A DNA stretch of 52,151 nucleotides from JBAZKV01 sp964443545 (GCA_964443545.1 CAYUCV010000008.1:1-52151); one strand, 5' to 3'; positions 25,540 through 35,433 are shown, counted from the first letter of the stretch. Numbers and translations are program-made. The notes: generated by a model not told the origin, from the letters alone.

Positions 25540-27579
25540 ATGAAAGCGCCATACAACTGGCTTAAAGACCTTGTGGACCTGAAGGCGACCGCGAAGGAAG
25601 CCGCGGCAAGGCTTTCGCTTTGCGGAATAGAGTGCAGCGCGGACAGCAGCGGGATACTGGAAGCTGATATCCTTCCAAACCGTGGCGATTGCCACAGTAT
25701 CATCGGGATAGCCAGGGAATTGTGCGCGGTTTTTAACACTTCGCTTAAACTGGACCTGCCGAACCTTGCAGAGAGCTCCTCTTTGGTTTCTTCCTTTGCC
25801 TCGGTAGAAGTAAAGGATGCGGACCTGTGCCCCAGGTACATGGCAAGGGTTGTAACAGGACTGCATGTCAAGCCTTCGCCGGACTGGCTGCAAAAAAGGC
25901 TGATCGAGAGCGGGATGAGGCCTATCAACAACATAGTGGATGCCACCAATTACATAATGTTAGAGACCGGCCAGCCTATGCATGCCTTTGACCTTGACCG
26001 GCTTGACAATAAAAAAATAATAGTTCGCAGGGCAAAGAACGGAGAAAAACTCACCACGCTTGATGATGCGCAGCGGACACTTTCGGATAAGGACCTTCTT
26101 ATCTGCGACGGCGAAAAGCCTGTGGCGGTTGCTGGAGTGATGGGAGGAAAGAGCAGCGAAGTCTCGGCCGTCACAAAGAGTATCCTTCTTGAATCCGCCT
26201 ATTTTGAGCCGACAGCGGTCAATAAGACTTCAAAAAGGCTCAAACTGAGGACTGAATCATCTGCAAGGTTTGAAAAAGGCGTTGATTGGAACGGAGTCTC
26301 CTCCTATCTGGACAGAGCGGCAGCCCTGATAGCGGAGCTTTCCGGCGGCCAGGTCGCAAAGGGAAGTATCGACATAATGTCCGGCCCGAGAACTCCCAAA
26401 AAAATTAACCTGCGGCTGGACAGGATAAAAAAGGTGCTCGGCATAGAGATACCCAAATTAGAAGCCGTGCTCATCCTTGAGAGGCTGGGTTTTGGGGTGG
26501 CAGACAGGGTGGACAGCCTTGAGGTAACTGTGCCTTTATTTAGGGCCGGCGACATAGAAAGAGAGATCGACCTCATAGAAGAGACAGCAAGGATCTACGG
26601 GTATGACAAGGTCCCCGAAACGGTCAGGACAATTGCAGCCTCAAAAAAGAACGAACTCGAGGTCTTATACGAAAGAAAGAACGCCTGCGAGTCCGGAGTG
26701 AGGCAGGTCCTTCTTTCCTGCGGTTTTAACGAGGCCAAGACCTTCAGCATGGTGGGGGAAAAACTTTGCAAAAAGGCCCTGATGCCTATAGAGGGCGCGG
26801 TAGAGATCGACAACCCGCTGGTGGAAGAAATGACACATCTTAGGAGCTCTCTTCTGCCCGGACTGCTTGAAGCGGCGGAGTTCAATTTTAACAGGCAGGA
26901 ACAGGATATCGCTTTATTTGAAATAGGGCGGGTCTTTAAGAAGACTTCGGGAGTCCCGCAAGAGACCAACAAAATTGCAGCACTTCTTACGGGCGGCGTC
27001 TGGAAGGGTCTCGAAGGAGGGGACAGGTTCGAGCAGGACCTTTCTTTTTTGAAAGGTGCTGTAGAGAACATCTTCGACTCGGCGCAGATAGAAGGAGCGT
27101 CATTTGAGCCGTCGGCAGATCCGCACAGCGAGCCGGGGACCAGCGCCGATATCTTTGTGCGAGGAAAGAAGATCGGGTTCCTGTCGCAGGTAAGTTCGGC
27201 CATATGCGGCTCTTTCGGGCTTTCCAAACCGGTGTATGTTTTTGAACTTGACCTGGAGCAGTTCCCCGAAACAGAGAAAAAAACGGCCGTTTATGTCCAA
27301 CCGCCAAAGTATCCTCTGGTAAGGCGGGACATTGCCATGTTCGTACCCGCAGGCGTTACCCACAAAACCATTGTAGAGACCATAAAACAGTCCGGAGGGC
27401 CTCTCGTGGAAGCTACGGACATCTTTGACAGGTTCGAGTCCAAAGGCAAAAAGAGTCTTGCCTATTTTGTCCTTTACCGCTCAAGAGAAAGGACCCTAAC
27501 CGATGAAGAAGTGAACCGGGCGCACAACAATGTCATGGAAGCCCTTGAATCAAAATTAAAGGTCCAGATAAGAAAGTAA
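25540..27579 (+). CDS. pheT: Phenylalanyl-tRNA synthetase beta subunit lacking the N-terminal OB (EMAP) domain
   Basis: At 679 residues this is about 110-120 shorter than typical bacterial PheT. The first helices MKAPYNWLKDLVDLKATAKE and ARLSLCGIECSADSSG run directly into ILEADILPNRGDCHSIIGIA, whereas the usual protein has a tRNA-binding EMAP-like OB domain between them. The rest is complete: B3/B4 editing domain (PRYMARVVTG, NNIVDATNYIMLETGQPMHA), B5 (EIDLIEETARIYGYDKVP), synthetase-like core and C-terminal FDX-ACB domain (PPKYPLVRRDIAMFV). Nothing suggests a frameshift at the junction. It follows pheS by one base. Confidence 0.94.
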   Translation: MKAPYNWLKDLVDLKATAKEAAARLSLCGIECSADSSGILEADILPNRGDCHSIIGIARELCAVFNTSLKLDLPNLAESSSLVSSFASVEVKDADLCPRYMARVVTGLHVKPSPDWLQKRLIESGMRPINNIVDATNYIMLETGQPMHAFDLDRLDNKKIIVRRAKNGEKLTTLDDAQRTLSDKDLLICDGEKPVAVAGVMGGKSSEVSAVTKSILLESAYFEPTAVNKTSKRLKLRTESSARFEKGVDWNGVSSYLDRAAALIAELSGGQVAKGSIDIMSGPRTPKKINLRLDRIKKVLGIEIPKLEAVLILERLGFGVADRVDSLEVTVPLFRAGDIEREIDLIEETARIYGYDKVPETVRTIAASKKNELEVLYERKNACESGVRQVLLSCGFNEAKTFSMVGEKLCKKALMPIEGAVEIDNPLVEEMTHLRSSLLPGLLEAAEFNFNRQEQDIALFEIGRVFKKTSGVPQETNKIAALLTGGVWKGLEGGDRFEQDLSFLKGAVENIFDSAQIEGASFEPSADPHSEPGTSADIFVRGKKIGFLSQVSSAICGSFGLSKPVYVFELDLEQFPETEKKTAVYVQPPKYPLVRRDIAMFVPAGVTHKTIVETIKQSGGPLVEATDIFDRFESKGKKSLAYFVLYRSRERTLTDEEVNRAHNNVMEALESKLKVQIRK

Positions 27580-27588
27580 TTCATCCCC

Positions 27589-30039
27589 ATGCCAGAGCCC
27601 ACCCCGATGATGAAGCAGTACCGTCAGATAAAATCTCAGACAGACGGCGCTATACTGATGTTCCGCCTGGGAGATTTTTATGAGATGTTCGAAGACGACG
27701 CCGAACTTGCCTCGCGCGAACTGGAAATAACGCTTACGGGAAGAGGAACAGGGGAGAACCGCTCGCCGATGTGCGGGGTCCCTTACCATAGCGTTGAACC
27801 CTATATCTCTAAACTTGTCTCAAAAGGATATAAGGTCGCTATCTGCGAACAGATGGAAGACCCGTCGCAGGCAAAAGGCATAGTAAAAAGACAGATAACC
27901 AGGATCATTACTCCCGGCACGATCATGGAACAGTCGATGCTCACTGAAAAAACTAATAATTTTCTGATGGCGGTCTCGCTCGGCCGGGACAGGATCGGCC
28001 TTGCCTATGCGGATGCCTCTACCGGTCTCTTTAAGTCCCTGGACATAAAAGGAAGCGGCGCAAGAAAAACGCTTTTTGACGAGATCGAGAGGATCTCTCC
28101 GGCAGAGTGCCTGTTGGCCCCGGAAACACTTGAAAATGACCAGGAACTTGTTTCTCTTCTTGCCTCAAGAAAGATCATTGCCACAAAATACACCATCAAA
28201 GACCTATCGGACCCGGCGCTGGCATCAGAAAAACTTCAGAGGTTTTTCGGGGTCAGTTCTTTGGAGGGATTTGGGTTTTCGGGAAAGGAACAGGGACTTT
28301 GCGCGTCATCGGCTATAATCGAATACCTGGCTCAGACGCAGAGAACGGAACTCGGACAGATAACCGGACTGTCGCCTTACAGCACCGACCGGTTCATGAG
28401 CATAGATCCTTCTACAAGAAAGAACCTTGAGCTGGTGGAGACCATCAAGGACAGGTCTTATAAAGGCAGCCTTCTTTCAATACTTGACCGCACCGCCACC
28501 CCCATGGGAGCAAGAAAGCTCCGGTTTTGGCTGCTTTATCCTCTGAAGGATGAAAAGGAGATAGATCTCCGGCTGGATACCGTGGAAGAGTTGTCAAAAG
28601 AAGCAGTGCTGCGGCAGAGGCTGCTTGCGGCCCTGGGCTGCATGAGGGACATCGAAAGGCTCTCCAGCAGGACCGCCGGAAAGAGCGCGAATGCGAGGGA
28701 CCTTGTAGCTCTTAAAGAATCCCTTCTCAAACTTCCGGACATTAAAGAACTGCTAAAGAACTGCACTTCTCCCATGCTAAAAAAGACCGGCGAAGTTAAC
28801 GCTCTTGCCGAAGTCGCTGCCCTGATAGGGGCTGCAATAAATGACGATCCTCCCTTCCAGATAAAGGAGGGAGGTCTGATCAAGAGCGGCTACAGCACCG
28901 AATTGGACGAGATAAAGGGAGCCAGCCTGAGCGGCAAAAAATGGATCTCCGACCTTGAAGAAAAAGAAAGACAAAGGACCGGGATAAAGTCACTCAAGGT
29001 CGGGTTCACAAAGGTGTTTGGATATTATATAGAAGTTACATCATCCAACCTTAAATATGTTCCGATGGACTATATAAGAAAACAGACCCTGGTCAATTGC
29101 GAACGGTTCATAACACCGGAACTCAAAGAAAAGGAAGCCCTGGTCCTTAACGCCCAGGAAAGGCTTGTTGAGATGGAATATGAACTGTTTTGCGGAATAA
29201 GGGAAGAGACCGCAAGGCATATAAAGGAGTTTCAGGCCATTGCAGACACAATATCAACGACAGACGCACTTCTGTCGCTGGCCGAAACTGCGGCCGGCGA
29301 AAATTACATTCGTCCGGTGATTGTAGAGACGCCCTGCAGGGCGTCTCTACACATAATATCCGGCCGCCATCCCGTGGTGGAGAACACAATAGGGCGCCAT
29401 CTCTTTGTTCCCAACGACACTGTGATGGATGAGAACGGCTCGTTCATAATGCTGACAGGACCCAATATGGCGGGAAAATCGACCTATATGAGGCAGGTGG
29501 CTCTGATCGTGCTCCTTGCCCATATAGGAAGCTTTGTTCCGGCAAAGAGCGCCTCTGTCCCTTTGACCGACAGGATCTTTACCAGAGTAGGTGCCCTGGA
29601 CGATCTTTATATGGGACAATCCACATTCATGGTAGAGATGCTGGAAACCGCTAACATCTTAAACAATGCCACAAAAGACAGCCTTGTACTTCTGGACGAG
29701 ATAGGCAGGGGAACGGCCACATTTGACGGGATGTCGATCGCCTGTGCAGTGGCAGAGCACATTCACGAAAAAATAGGAGCAAGGACGCTTTTTGCCACCC
29801 ACTACCACGAACTCACTTCGCTTGCGGATAAACACAAAGGGATCAAGAACATGAACATTTCCGTAAAAGAGGACGGGGACGGAATTATTTTTCTGCACAG
29901 GATAGTTGACGGCCCTGCGGACAAAAGCTACGGCATCCAGGTGGCAAAACTTGCGGGGCTTCCTGCCCAGGTCATCTCGCGCGCAAAAGAAGTGTACAAG
30001 ACGCTGGAAATGGTGGAAAATGATTTTGGAAAATTGTAA
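27589..30039 (+). CDS. mutS: DNA mismatch repair protein MutS
   Basis: An 816-residue ATPase that recognises base mismatches and small loops. The N-terminal mismatch-recognition motif GDFYEMF supplies the Phe-x-Glu wedge. Connector, lever and clamp domains follow. The C-terminal ATPase has Walker A GPNMAGKSTYMRQ (about 624-636), signature STFMVEMLETANIL, Walker B VLLDEIGRGTATFDG and ATHYHELTSL. A perfect 28-base palindrome at 29323-29350 lies in frame just before the conserved GRHPVVE and encodes VETPCRASL, which looks inserted. No clear ribosome binding site precedes ATG 27589, so it may be coupled to pheT, 9 bases upstream. Confidence 0.96.
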   Translation: MPEPTPMMKQYRQIKSQTDGAILMFRLGDFYEMFEDDAELASRELEITLTGRGTGENRSPMCGVPYHSVEPYISKLVSKGYKVAICEQMEDPSQAKGIVKRQITRIITPGTIMEQSMLTEKTNNFLMAVSLGRDRIGLAYADASTGLFKSLDIKGSGARKTLFDEIERISPAECLLAPETLENDQELVSLLASRKIIATKYTIKDLSDPALASEKLQRFFGVSSLEGFGFSGKEQGLCASSAIIEYLAQTQRTELGQITGLSPYSTDRFMSIDPSTRKNLELVETIKDRSYKGSLLSILDRTATPMGARKLRFWLLYPLKDEKEIDLRLDTVEELSKEAVLRQRLLAALGCMRDIERLSSRTAGKSANARDLVALKESLLKLPDIKELLKNCTSPMLKKTGEVNALAEVAALIGAAINDDPPFQIKEGGLIKSGYSTELDEIKGASLSGKKWISDLEEKERQRTGIKSLKVGFTKVFGYYIEVTSSNLKYVPMDYIRKQTLVNCERFITPELKEKEALVLNAQERLVEMEYELFCGIREETARHIKEFQAIADTISTTDALLSLAETAAGENYIRPVIVETPCRASLHIISGRHPVVENTIGRHLFVPNDTVMDENGSFIMLTGPNMAGKSTYMRQVALIVLLAHIGSFVPAKSASVPLTDRIFTRVGALDDLYMGQSTFMVEMLETANILNNATKDSLVLLDEIGRGTATFDGMSIACAVAEHIHEKIGARTLFATHYHELTSLADKHKGIKNMNISVKEDGDGIIFLHRIVDGPADKSYGIQVAKLAGLPAQVISRAKEVYKTLEMVENDFGKL
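29323..29350. repeat. Perfect 28-base palindrome inside mutS
   Basis: Left arm GTAGAGACGCCCTG and right arm CAGGGCGTCTCTAC are exact reverse complements. It starts on a codon boundary and adds about nine residues to MutS. From memory, palindromes of the GTAGAGACG...CGTCTCTAC type recur in many cyanobacterial genomes; I could not check this. Confidence 0.9.
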
Positions 30040-30044
30040 AGGAA

Positions 30045-30064
30045 TGATATAATCCCTTTATAAT
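30045..30064 (+). promoter_or_regulatory. Promoter of the alpha-glucan gene block
   Basis: Extended -10 TGATATAAT (30045-30053) with TTTGGA 17 bases upstream. A second TATAAT at 30059-30064 abuts ATG 30066. Transcription from the first would leave a leader of about 6 bases, without a Shine-Dalgarno. Confidence 0.5.
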
Positions 30065-30065
30065 T

Positions 30066-32228
30066 ATGAGGAACAAGCTTTCCGTTGCCTTTGTCTGGCA
30101 CATGCACCAGCCGTTCTATAAAGACCTTGTAACGGGCGAATACATGCTGCCGTGGGTAAGGCTCCACGCGATAAAAGACTACTTTGACATGGCCGCCTAT
30201 CTTGACGACTTTCCACAGATAAGGTCCACTTACAATGTCGTCCCTTCGCTCCTGGCGCAGATAGAGGACTATACGGCGGGAACTGCCAGGGACAAATACC
30301 TTGAATTGTCTATCAGGCAGCCGCAGGACCTTGACCCGGACGAAAAGATCTTTATACTTAAGAATTTTTTCATGGCCAACTGGGGCACCATGGTAAAGCC
30401 CTATCCCAGATATGCCGATCTGCTGCTAAAGAGGGGCAGGTTCGTAACGATAGAAGAGATAGCGGAAGTGTCTCAAAGGTTCTCCAACAGGGAATTATTT
30501 GACCTTCAGATCTGGTTCAATCTTGCCTGGTTCGGGCAGATCCATAAGGAAAAGGACGAAACGATAAAGGGATTGATAGCAAAAGGCAAAAATTTTTCGG
30601 AAGCGGACAAAAAAGCCCTATTTGACAAACAGATGGACATCATGAGGCTGGTGATCCCCAAATACAGGGAACTGCAGGAAAAAGGCCAGATAGAGGTCAG
30701 CGTCACCCCGTACTATCATCCCATACTGCCGCTGCTGTGCGACAGCGAAGCCGCAAGGGGCGCTCTGCCGGGGATAATCCTTCCCAAAAAGAGCTTTAAA
30801 CATCCCGAGGACGCAAAACACCAGATAGAGACAGCCGTTGAGTTCTATGAAAAGCGCTTTGGCAGAAAGCCATCCGGGATGTGGCCCTCTGAAGGTTCTG
30901 TATCGGAGGACATGGTCCCTCTGGTTGCAGGAGCAGGCATCAAGTGGATGGCAACTGACGAACAGATACTGGCGGCATCCCTTGGCCGCAGGCCCAGCGC
31001 CTCCGAGCTTTTTGCCCCCTATACTCTGGAACGGGACCAGGAACGGGTCTCCATCATCTTCCGCGATCTTAGGCTCTCCGACGACCTCGGGTTCATCTAT
31101 TCCAAGTGGAGCCCCAGGGACGCGGCCGCGGATGTGGTCTCAAAACTGCGCAAGATAGCGGAACTGCTTGCCTGCGAAGAAAAAAGACATCTGGTAAGCA
31201 TAATCCTTGACGGAGAGAACGCGTGGGAATACTATCAGAATAACGGAAAGGATTTCTTCTATGAGCTCTACGGAATGCTTTCCTCAGATCCGGTGCTTGA
31301 GACCGTAAGGGTCAATGATTTTCTTGAACACAACGGCCCTTATAACAACCTGAACAAGCTTTTTCCCGGTTCCTGGATAAACAATAATTTCGCAGTCTGG
31401 ATAGGGCATGAAGAAGATAACAGGGCCTGGGACTATCTGAGCAGCGCAAGAGCAGCTCTCATGGAAGCAAAGGACCCTCCCAAAGAAGCTTTTGAGGAAC
31501 TCTACATTGCAGAGGGATCTGACTGGAACTGGTGGTACGGGGACGACCACAGTTCTGACAACGACGAGGATTTTGACCATCTGTTCAGAAAACATCTGAT
31601 CAACATCTATAAACTTATCGGCAGAGAACACCCGAGGGAGCTGGAAACCCCGATAAAAGCCTTTAAATCCATAAAACCGGCAAGAGAGCCTGTCTACCTG
31701 ATCGACCCAAAAATTGACGGGGAAGTAACGAATTACTACGAATGGCTTTCTGCAGGGCTTTACAGTGTTGACGCAGCAAGGGGCGCCATGCACCAGGCAG
31801 AGACGATAGTCAGGAACATATATTACGGGTTCAGCATGGAAAAACTTTTTGTCAGGATAGACACCTCCATAGCTCTTAATTGTTCTTCGGCCATGAAAGG
31901 CCTGTCCTTTGAAATAGACATAACCAAACCGGGGCACTGCAGGATAGTGCTGTCCTGCGGAGGGGAAGGAAAGATCTCCGCCTCTCTGCTCAAACTCTCG
32001 GAGGCGGGCAAGTTTGAGGAGAGCGGCCCTGTTATAGAGGTCGAAGCAAAAAAGGTCTTAGAGGTTGCAGCATCATTTAAGGACCTTGGGATAGCACCCA
32101 AAGACGAGGTCAATCTTGCCTTAACGGTAAAAAAGGAAGGCAGAGAACTTGAGCGATGGCCCAAGGGAGGCATAATAGTGTTTAACTGTCCCGATGAGGA
32201 ATTTGAAGCGGAATCATGGTTCGTATAA
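30066..32228 (+). CDS. GH57 glycoside hydrolase (alpha-amylase/amylopullulanase-like)
   Basis: This 720-residue (beta/alpha)7-barrel enzyme acts on alpha-glucans by a retaining mechanism. N-terminal signature VAFVWHMHQPFYKDL. The nucleophile is likely E276 in MWPSEGSVSED, and the acid/base Asp is likely D382 in IILDGENAWEYY. The His/Trp cluster EGSDWNWWYGDDHSS later in the protein is typical of the GH57 alpha-amylase-like subgroup. The C-terminal part (about 560-720) is a beta-rich accessory region. There is no signal peptide, so it should act on internal glycogen or maltodextrin. It is the first gene of the block; the next gene follows 9 bases later. Exact specificity is open. Confidence 0.9.
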   Translation: MRNKLSVAFVWHMHQPFYKDLVTGEYMLPWVRLHAIKDYFDMAAYLDDFPQIRSTYNVVPSLLAQIEDYTAGTARDKYLELSIRQPQDLDPDEKIFILKNFFMANWGTMVKPYPRYADLLLKRGRFVTIEEIAEVSQRFSNRELFDLQIWFNLAWFGQIHKEKDETIKGLIAKGKNFSEADKKALFDKQMDIMRLVIPKYRELQEKGQIEVSVTPYYHPILPLLCDSEAARGALPGIILPKKSFKHPEDAKHQIETAVEFYEKRFGRKPSGMWPSEGSVSEDMVPLVAGAGIKWMATDEQILAASLGRRPSASELFAPYTLERDQERVSIIFRDLRLSDDLGFIYSKWSPRDAAADVVSKLRKIAELLACEEKRHLVSIILDGENAWEYYQNNGKDFFYELYGMLSSDPVLETVRVNDFLEHNGPYNNLNKLFPGSWINNNFAVWIGHEEDNRAWDYLSSARAALMEAKDPPKEAFEELYIAEGSDWNWWYGDDHSSDNDEDFDHLFRKHLINIYKLIGREHPRELETPIKAFKSIKPAREPVYLIDPKIDGEVTNYYEWLSAGLYSVDAARGAMHQAETIVRNIYYGFSMEKLFVRIDTSIALNCSSAMKGLSFEIDITKPGHCRIVLSCGGEGKISASLLKLSEAGKFEESGPVIEVEAKKVLEVAASFKDLGIAPKDEVNLALTVKKEGRELERWPKGGIIVFNCPDEEFEAESWFV

Positions 32229-32237
32229 GATAAAAAT

Positions 32238-34397
32238 ATGAATAAGATCAATTTTTTATTCGCCATACACTGCCATCAGCCCGTGGGGAACTTTGACCAC
32301 GTGATCGAGGACGCGTATCAAAAGTCCTATCTGCCCTTTATAGAGGTGCTGGAAAAATTCCCGTCCATAAAAATGACAGTGCACTACACAGGGGTGCTGC
32401 TTGAGTGGCTATCAGAAAAACATCCGGAGTTCATCAAAAAACTCGGGGCCATGGCGGCAAAAGGTCAGATCGAAATAATGACCGGAGGTTTTTACGAACC
32501 CATTATCTCGATAGTTCCCGACAGCGACAAGGACGGCCAGATAAAGAAGCAGACACAGTTCATCCGCGACCGTCTTAGTTTTGAGCCAAGGGGCATGTGG
32601 CTGGCGGAAAGGGTGTGGGAGCCAAATCTGCCAAAGGCTCTTTCTTCCTCGGGAGTGGAGTACACTCTGCTGGATGATTACCACTTTATAAGCGCGGGAC
32701 TGGAAGAAAAAGACCTGAACGGCTACTATGCCACAGAAGATCAGGGTTCTGCCATAAATGTGTTCCCCATCAGCAAGACGCTGCGCTATCTGATGCCGTT
32801 CCGCCTTCCTAAAGAGACCATAGACCACCTTGCCTCTATTGCCACGGACTGCGGGACAAGGGCGGCAATAATAGGGGACGACGGCGAAAAATTCGGGGTC
32901 TGGCCCGGCACCCACAAATGGGTATACGAGGAAAAATGGCTTGAGAACTTTTTCAGGGCACTTGAAGAGAACAGCTCGTGGATAAAGACCATGACCTTTT
33001 CGCAGTACATGGACCGCTGCCCCGCAAAAGGAAGCATTTATCTGCCGGCGGCCTCTTACTACGAGATGATGGAGTGGGCCCTTCTTGCAGGTGCCGGCAA
33101 AAAATTCGCCCATATTCTTGAAGAACTTAAAGGCGCAGGAAAATTAGAGTATTACAAACAGTTCTTTAAAGGGGGCTTCTTCAGGAATTTCTTCGTAAAG
33201 TACAGCGAAAGCAATTATATGCACAAAAAGATGCTTCTGGTATCCAAAAAGGCCGAAAGGTCCCTACAGGGCTCCTGGGCTGAAAAAGAAGAGATGCTTG
33301 ACGAATTGTGGAAGGGGCAATGCAATTGCCCGTACTGGCACGGAGTTTTCGGCGGGCTGTACCTAAATTACCTCAGGCATGCGATCTATGAACACCTAAT
33401 CAAGGCGGAGAACAAGGCCGACAGTTTTGTTCATTCTTCCCGTAACTGGCTGGAGGCGGAAGTACAGGACCACCTAAAAGAGGGAGAAAAAGAGGTCCTT
33501 GTCAGCAGCCGTCTGCTGAACCTATACCTGTCTCAAACCGGAGGCTGCGCCTTTGAACTGGACTACAGGCCAAAGGCCTTTAACCTGATGAACACTCTTA
33601 CAAGAAGAGAAGAGGTCTATCACAAAGACATTTTAAGGAGCCATCTGCACCAACTTACCCTGACCGGCACATCGGAAGGGACCTCCAGCATCCACGACGC
33701 CGTCAGGGTAAAAGAAGTGGGCCTGGACAGATATCTCAATTACGACTGGTACCGCAGGACCTCTTTTATCGACCATTTTCTCGATCCCGACACCACCATA
33801 GAGAAGTTCTCAGCCTCTAAATACGGCGAGGCCGGCGACTTTGTTCTTGCACCCTACAGCCACAAAGTGGTCTACGGCAGGAACGATCTTAAGGTCGTCT
33901 TCACAAGAAAAGGGAAGGTCCGCTGCAGCGGAACACTTAAGCCCGTATCGATAGAAAAGACCTTTACTCTCTATTCCGACAGGAGCGAGATAGATGTTTC
34001 CTGGAATGTGAAGAACCTTTCGAAAGAACCTCTTTCCGTGTGGATGGGGACAGAGCTGAACCTCTCGCTTCTGGCAGGCAATGCTCCCGACCGCTATTAT
34101 GTTATTGACGGCAAAAAACCTCAGAACTGCGAGCTGGCAAGCAGCGGCATTTCGCAGCAGATCTATGAGGCTGTATTGATTGACAAATGGAGCTCGTTAA
34201 GTATAATGATAGACGGAAGCAAAAGGTTCGATCTATGGCGTTTTCCGATCGAAACTGTTTCCCAGTCCGAGGGGGGCTTTGAGCGGACCTATCAGGGTTC
34301 CTGTCTCTTGCTACATAACAAACTAGAACTTGACCCGGAGGGTTCTCTGGATTTTTCGATCAAACTGACGATCAAGGAAGGAGCAGCAGATGCCTGA
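32238..34397 (+). CDS. GH57 4-alpha-glucanotransferase
   Basis: This 719-residue protein matches the Thermococcus-type glucanotransferase layout. N-terminal FLFAIHCHQPVGNFDHV; nucleophile E124 in WLAERVWEP; acid/base in GDDGEKFGVW (D214/D215). These positions agree with E123 and D214 known for the Thermococcus litoralis enzyme. The central and C-terminal beta-sandwich modules (DUF1925/DUF1926 type, from about 300 on) are complete. It transfers alpha-1,4 glucan segments between chains in the cytoplasm. No signal peptide. It overlaps the galT start by 8 bases. Confidence 0.92.
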   Translation: MNKINFLFAIHCHQPVGNFDHVIEDAYQKSYLPFIEVLEKFPSIKMTVHYTGVLLEWLSEKHPEFIKKLGAMAAKGQIEIMTGGFYEPIISIVPDSDKDGQIKKQTQFIRDRLSFEPRGMWLAERVWEPNLPKALSSSGVEYTLLDDYHFISAGLEEKDLNGYYATEDQGSAINVFPISKTLRYLMPFRLPKETIDHLASIATDCGTRAAIIGDDGEKFGVWPGTHKWVYEEKWLENFFRALEENSSWIKTMTFSQYMDRCPAKGSIYLPAASYYEMMEWALLAGAGKKFAHILEELKGAGKLEYYKQFFKGGFFRNFFVKYSESNYMHKKMLLVSKKAERSLQGSWAEKEEMLDELWKGQCNCPYWHGVFGGLYLNYLRHAIYEHLIKAENKADSFVHSSRNWLEAEVQDHLKEGEKEVLVSSRLLNLYLSQTGGCAFELDYRPKAFNLMNTLTRREEVYHKDILRSHLHQLTLTGTSEGTSSIHDAVRVKEVGLDRYLNYDWYRRTSFIDHFLDPDTTIEKFSASKYGEAGDFVLAPYSHKVVYGRNDLKVVFTRKGKVRCSGTLKPVSIEKTFTLYSDRSEIDVSWNVKNLSKEPLSVWMGTELNLSLLAGNAPDRYYVIDGKKPQNCELASSGISQQIYEAVLIDKWSSLSIMIDGSKRFDLWRFPIETVSQSEGGFERTYQGSCLLLHNKLELDPEGSLDFSIKLTIKEGAADA

Positions 34398-35427
34398 ACT
34401 AAGAAAGGATCCCATCTCGGACCGTTGGGTTATCATCTCTACGGAAAGAGGCAGAAGGCCCTCGGATTTTAAGGCCGGAGAAAAAGGGAGCTCGGTAGCA
34501 GCGGAGCCAAAGATGTGCCCCTTTTGCGAAGGCAACGAGAGCAAGACCCCTTCAGAAATAATCGCCGCCAGAAAGCCAGGCACTGCCAAGGACACTCCGG
34601 GCTGGCAGGTGCGCGTGATGCCCAACAAATTCCCTGCGCTTGTCATAGAAGGAGAGGTCAACAGGACCGGTATCGGCATTTTTGACATGATGAGCGGTAT
34701 CGGGGCGCATGAAGTGATAGTGGAAAGCCCCAAGCACACCGAACAGATCCCCGAAATGGCGGACGCTCAGGTCGAAAAGATACTCTGGGCCTACAAAGAG
34801 CGCATCAGGGACCTTGAAAGGGACAAGAGGTTCAGATATGTACTGGTGTTCAAGAATTACGGAGAGGCCGCGGGGGCCTCGCTTTCCCATTCACATTCGC
34901 AGCTGATCGCCACCCCGATAACTCCCAGGTACATCAAAATGGAGCTTTCCAACGCCAGACAGTACTTCATAGAAAAGGAAAGGTGCATCTTTTGCGACCT
35001 GATCAGGCAGGAGCTTAGCTTTGGCGAAAGAATAATCGCCGAGAACGAGAACTTTGTCGCTTTTGCCCCGTTTGCCTCGAGGTTCCCTTTTGAGGTGTGG
35101 CTGCTGCCGAGAAAGCATTACTACGGCTTTACGGAAATGAGCGAAGAAGAGACCAAGCAGTGCGCAAGGATGCTCAAGGATATCCTGATAAGATTAAAAA
35201 AGACGCTATACGATCCTCCTTATAACTATGTCATTCACACGGCCCCAAATGTGGTGGCAAGAGCGGGAAGGCCGGACTACTGGGGCACGATACAGTATGA
35301 CTACCACTGGCACATAGAGATAATCCCGAGGCTGACAAAGACAGCCGGTTTTGAATGGGGCACCGGACTTTACATAAATCCGACCCCGCCGGAAGAAGCG
35401 GCAAAATATCTTAGAGAGGTAATGTAA
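34390..35427 (+). CDS. galT: Galactose-1-phosphate uridylyltransferase family protein
   Basis: A 345-residue HIT-superfamily nucleotidyltransferase. N-terminal LRKDPISDRWVIISTERGRR, metal-site cysteines in MCPFCEGNE and CIFCDL, the active-site histidine motif SHSHSQLI (enterobacterial form HPHGQ) and C-terminal HWHIEIIPRL. It exchanges UMP (or another NMP) between hexose-1-phosphates. Placed inside a glycogen block, it may work on glucose-1-phosphate and a nucleoside diphosphate sugar rather than in the Leloir pathway; related proteins with HSHSQ are known with varied nucleotides. GGAAGGAG precedes ATG 34390. Confidence 0.9.
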   Translation: MPELRKDPISDRWVIISTERGRRPSDFKAGEKGSSVAAEPKMCPFCEGNESKTPSEIIAARKPGTAKDTPGWQVRVMPNKFPALVIEGEVNRTGIGIFDMMSGIGAHEVIVESPKHTEQIPEMADAQVEKILWAYKERIRDLERDKRFRYVLVFKNYGEAAGASLSHSHSQLIATPITPRYIKMELSNARQYFIEKERCIFCDLIRQELSFGERIIAENENFVAFAPFASRFPFEVWLLPRKHYYGFTEMSEEETKQCARMLKDILIRLKKTLYDPPYNYVIHTAPNVVARAGRPDYWGTIQYDYHWHIEIIPRLTKTAGFEWGTGLYINPTPPEEAAKYLREVM

Positions 35428-35433
35428 GGTTCC

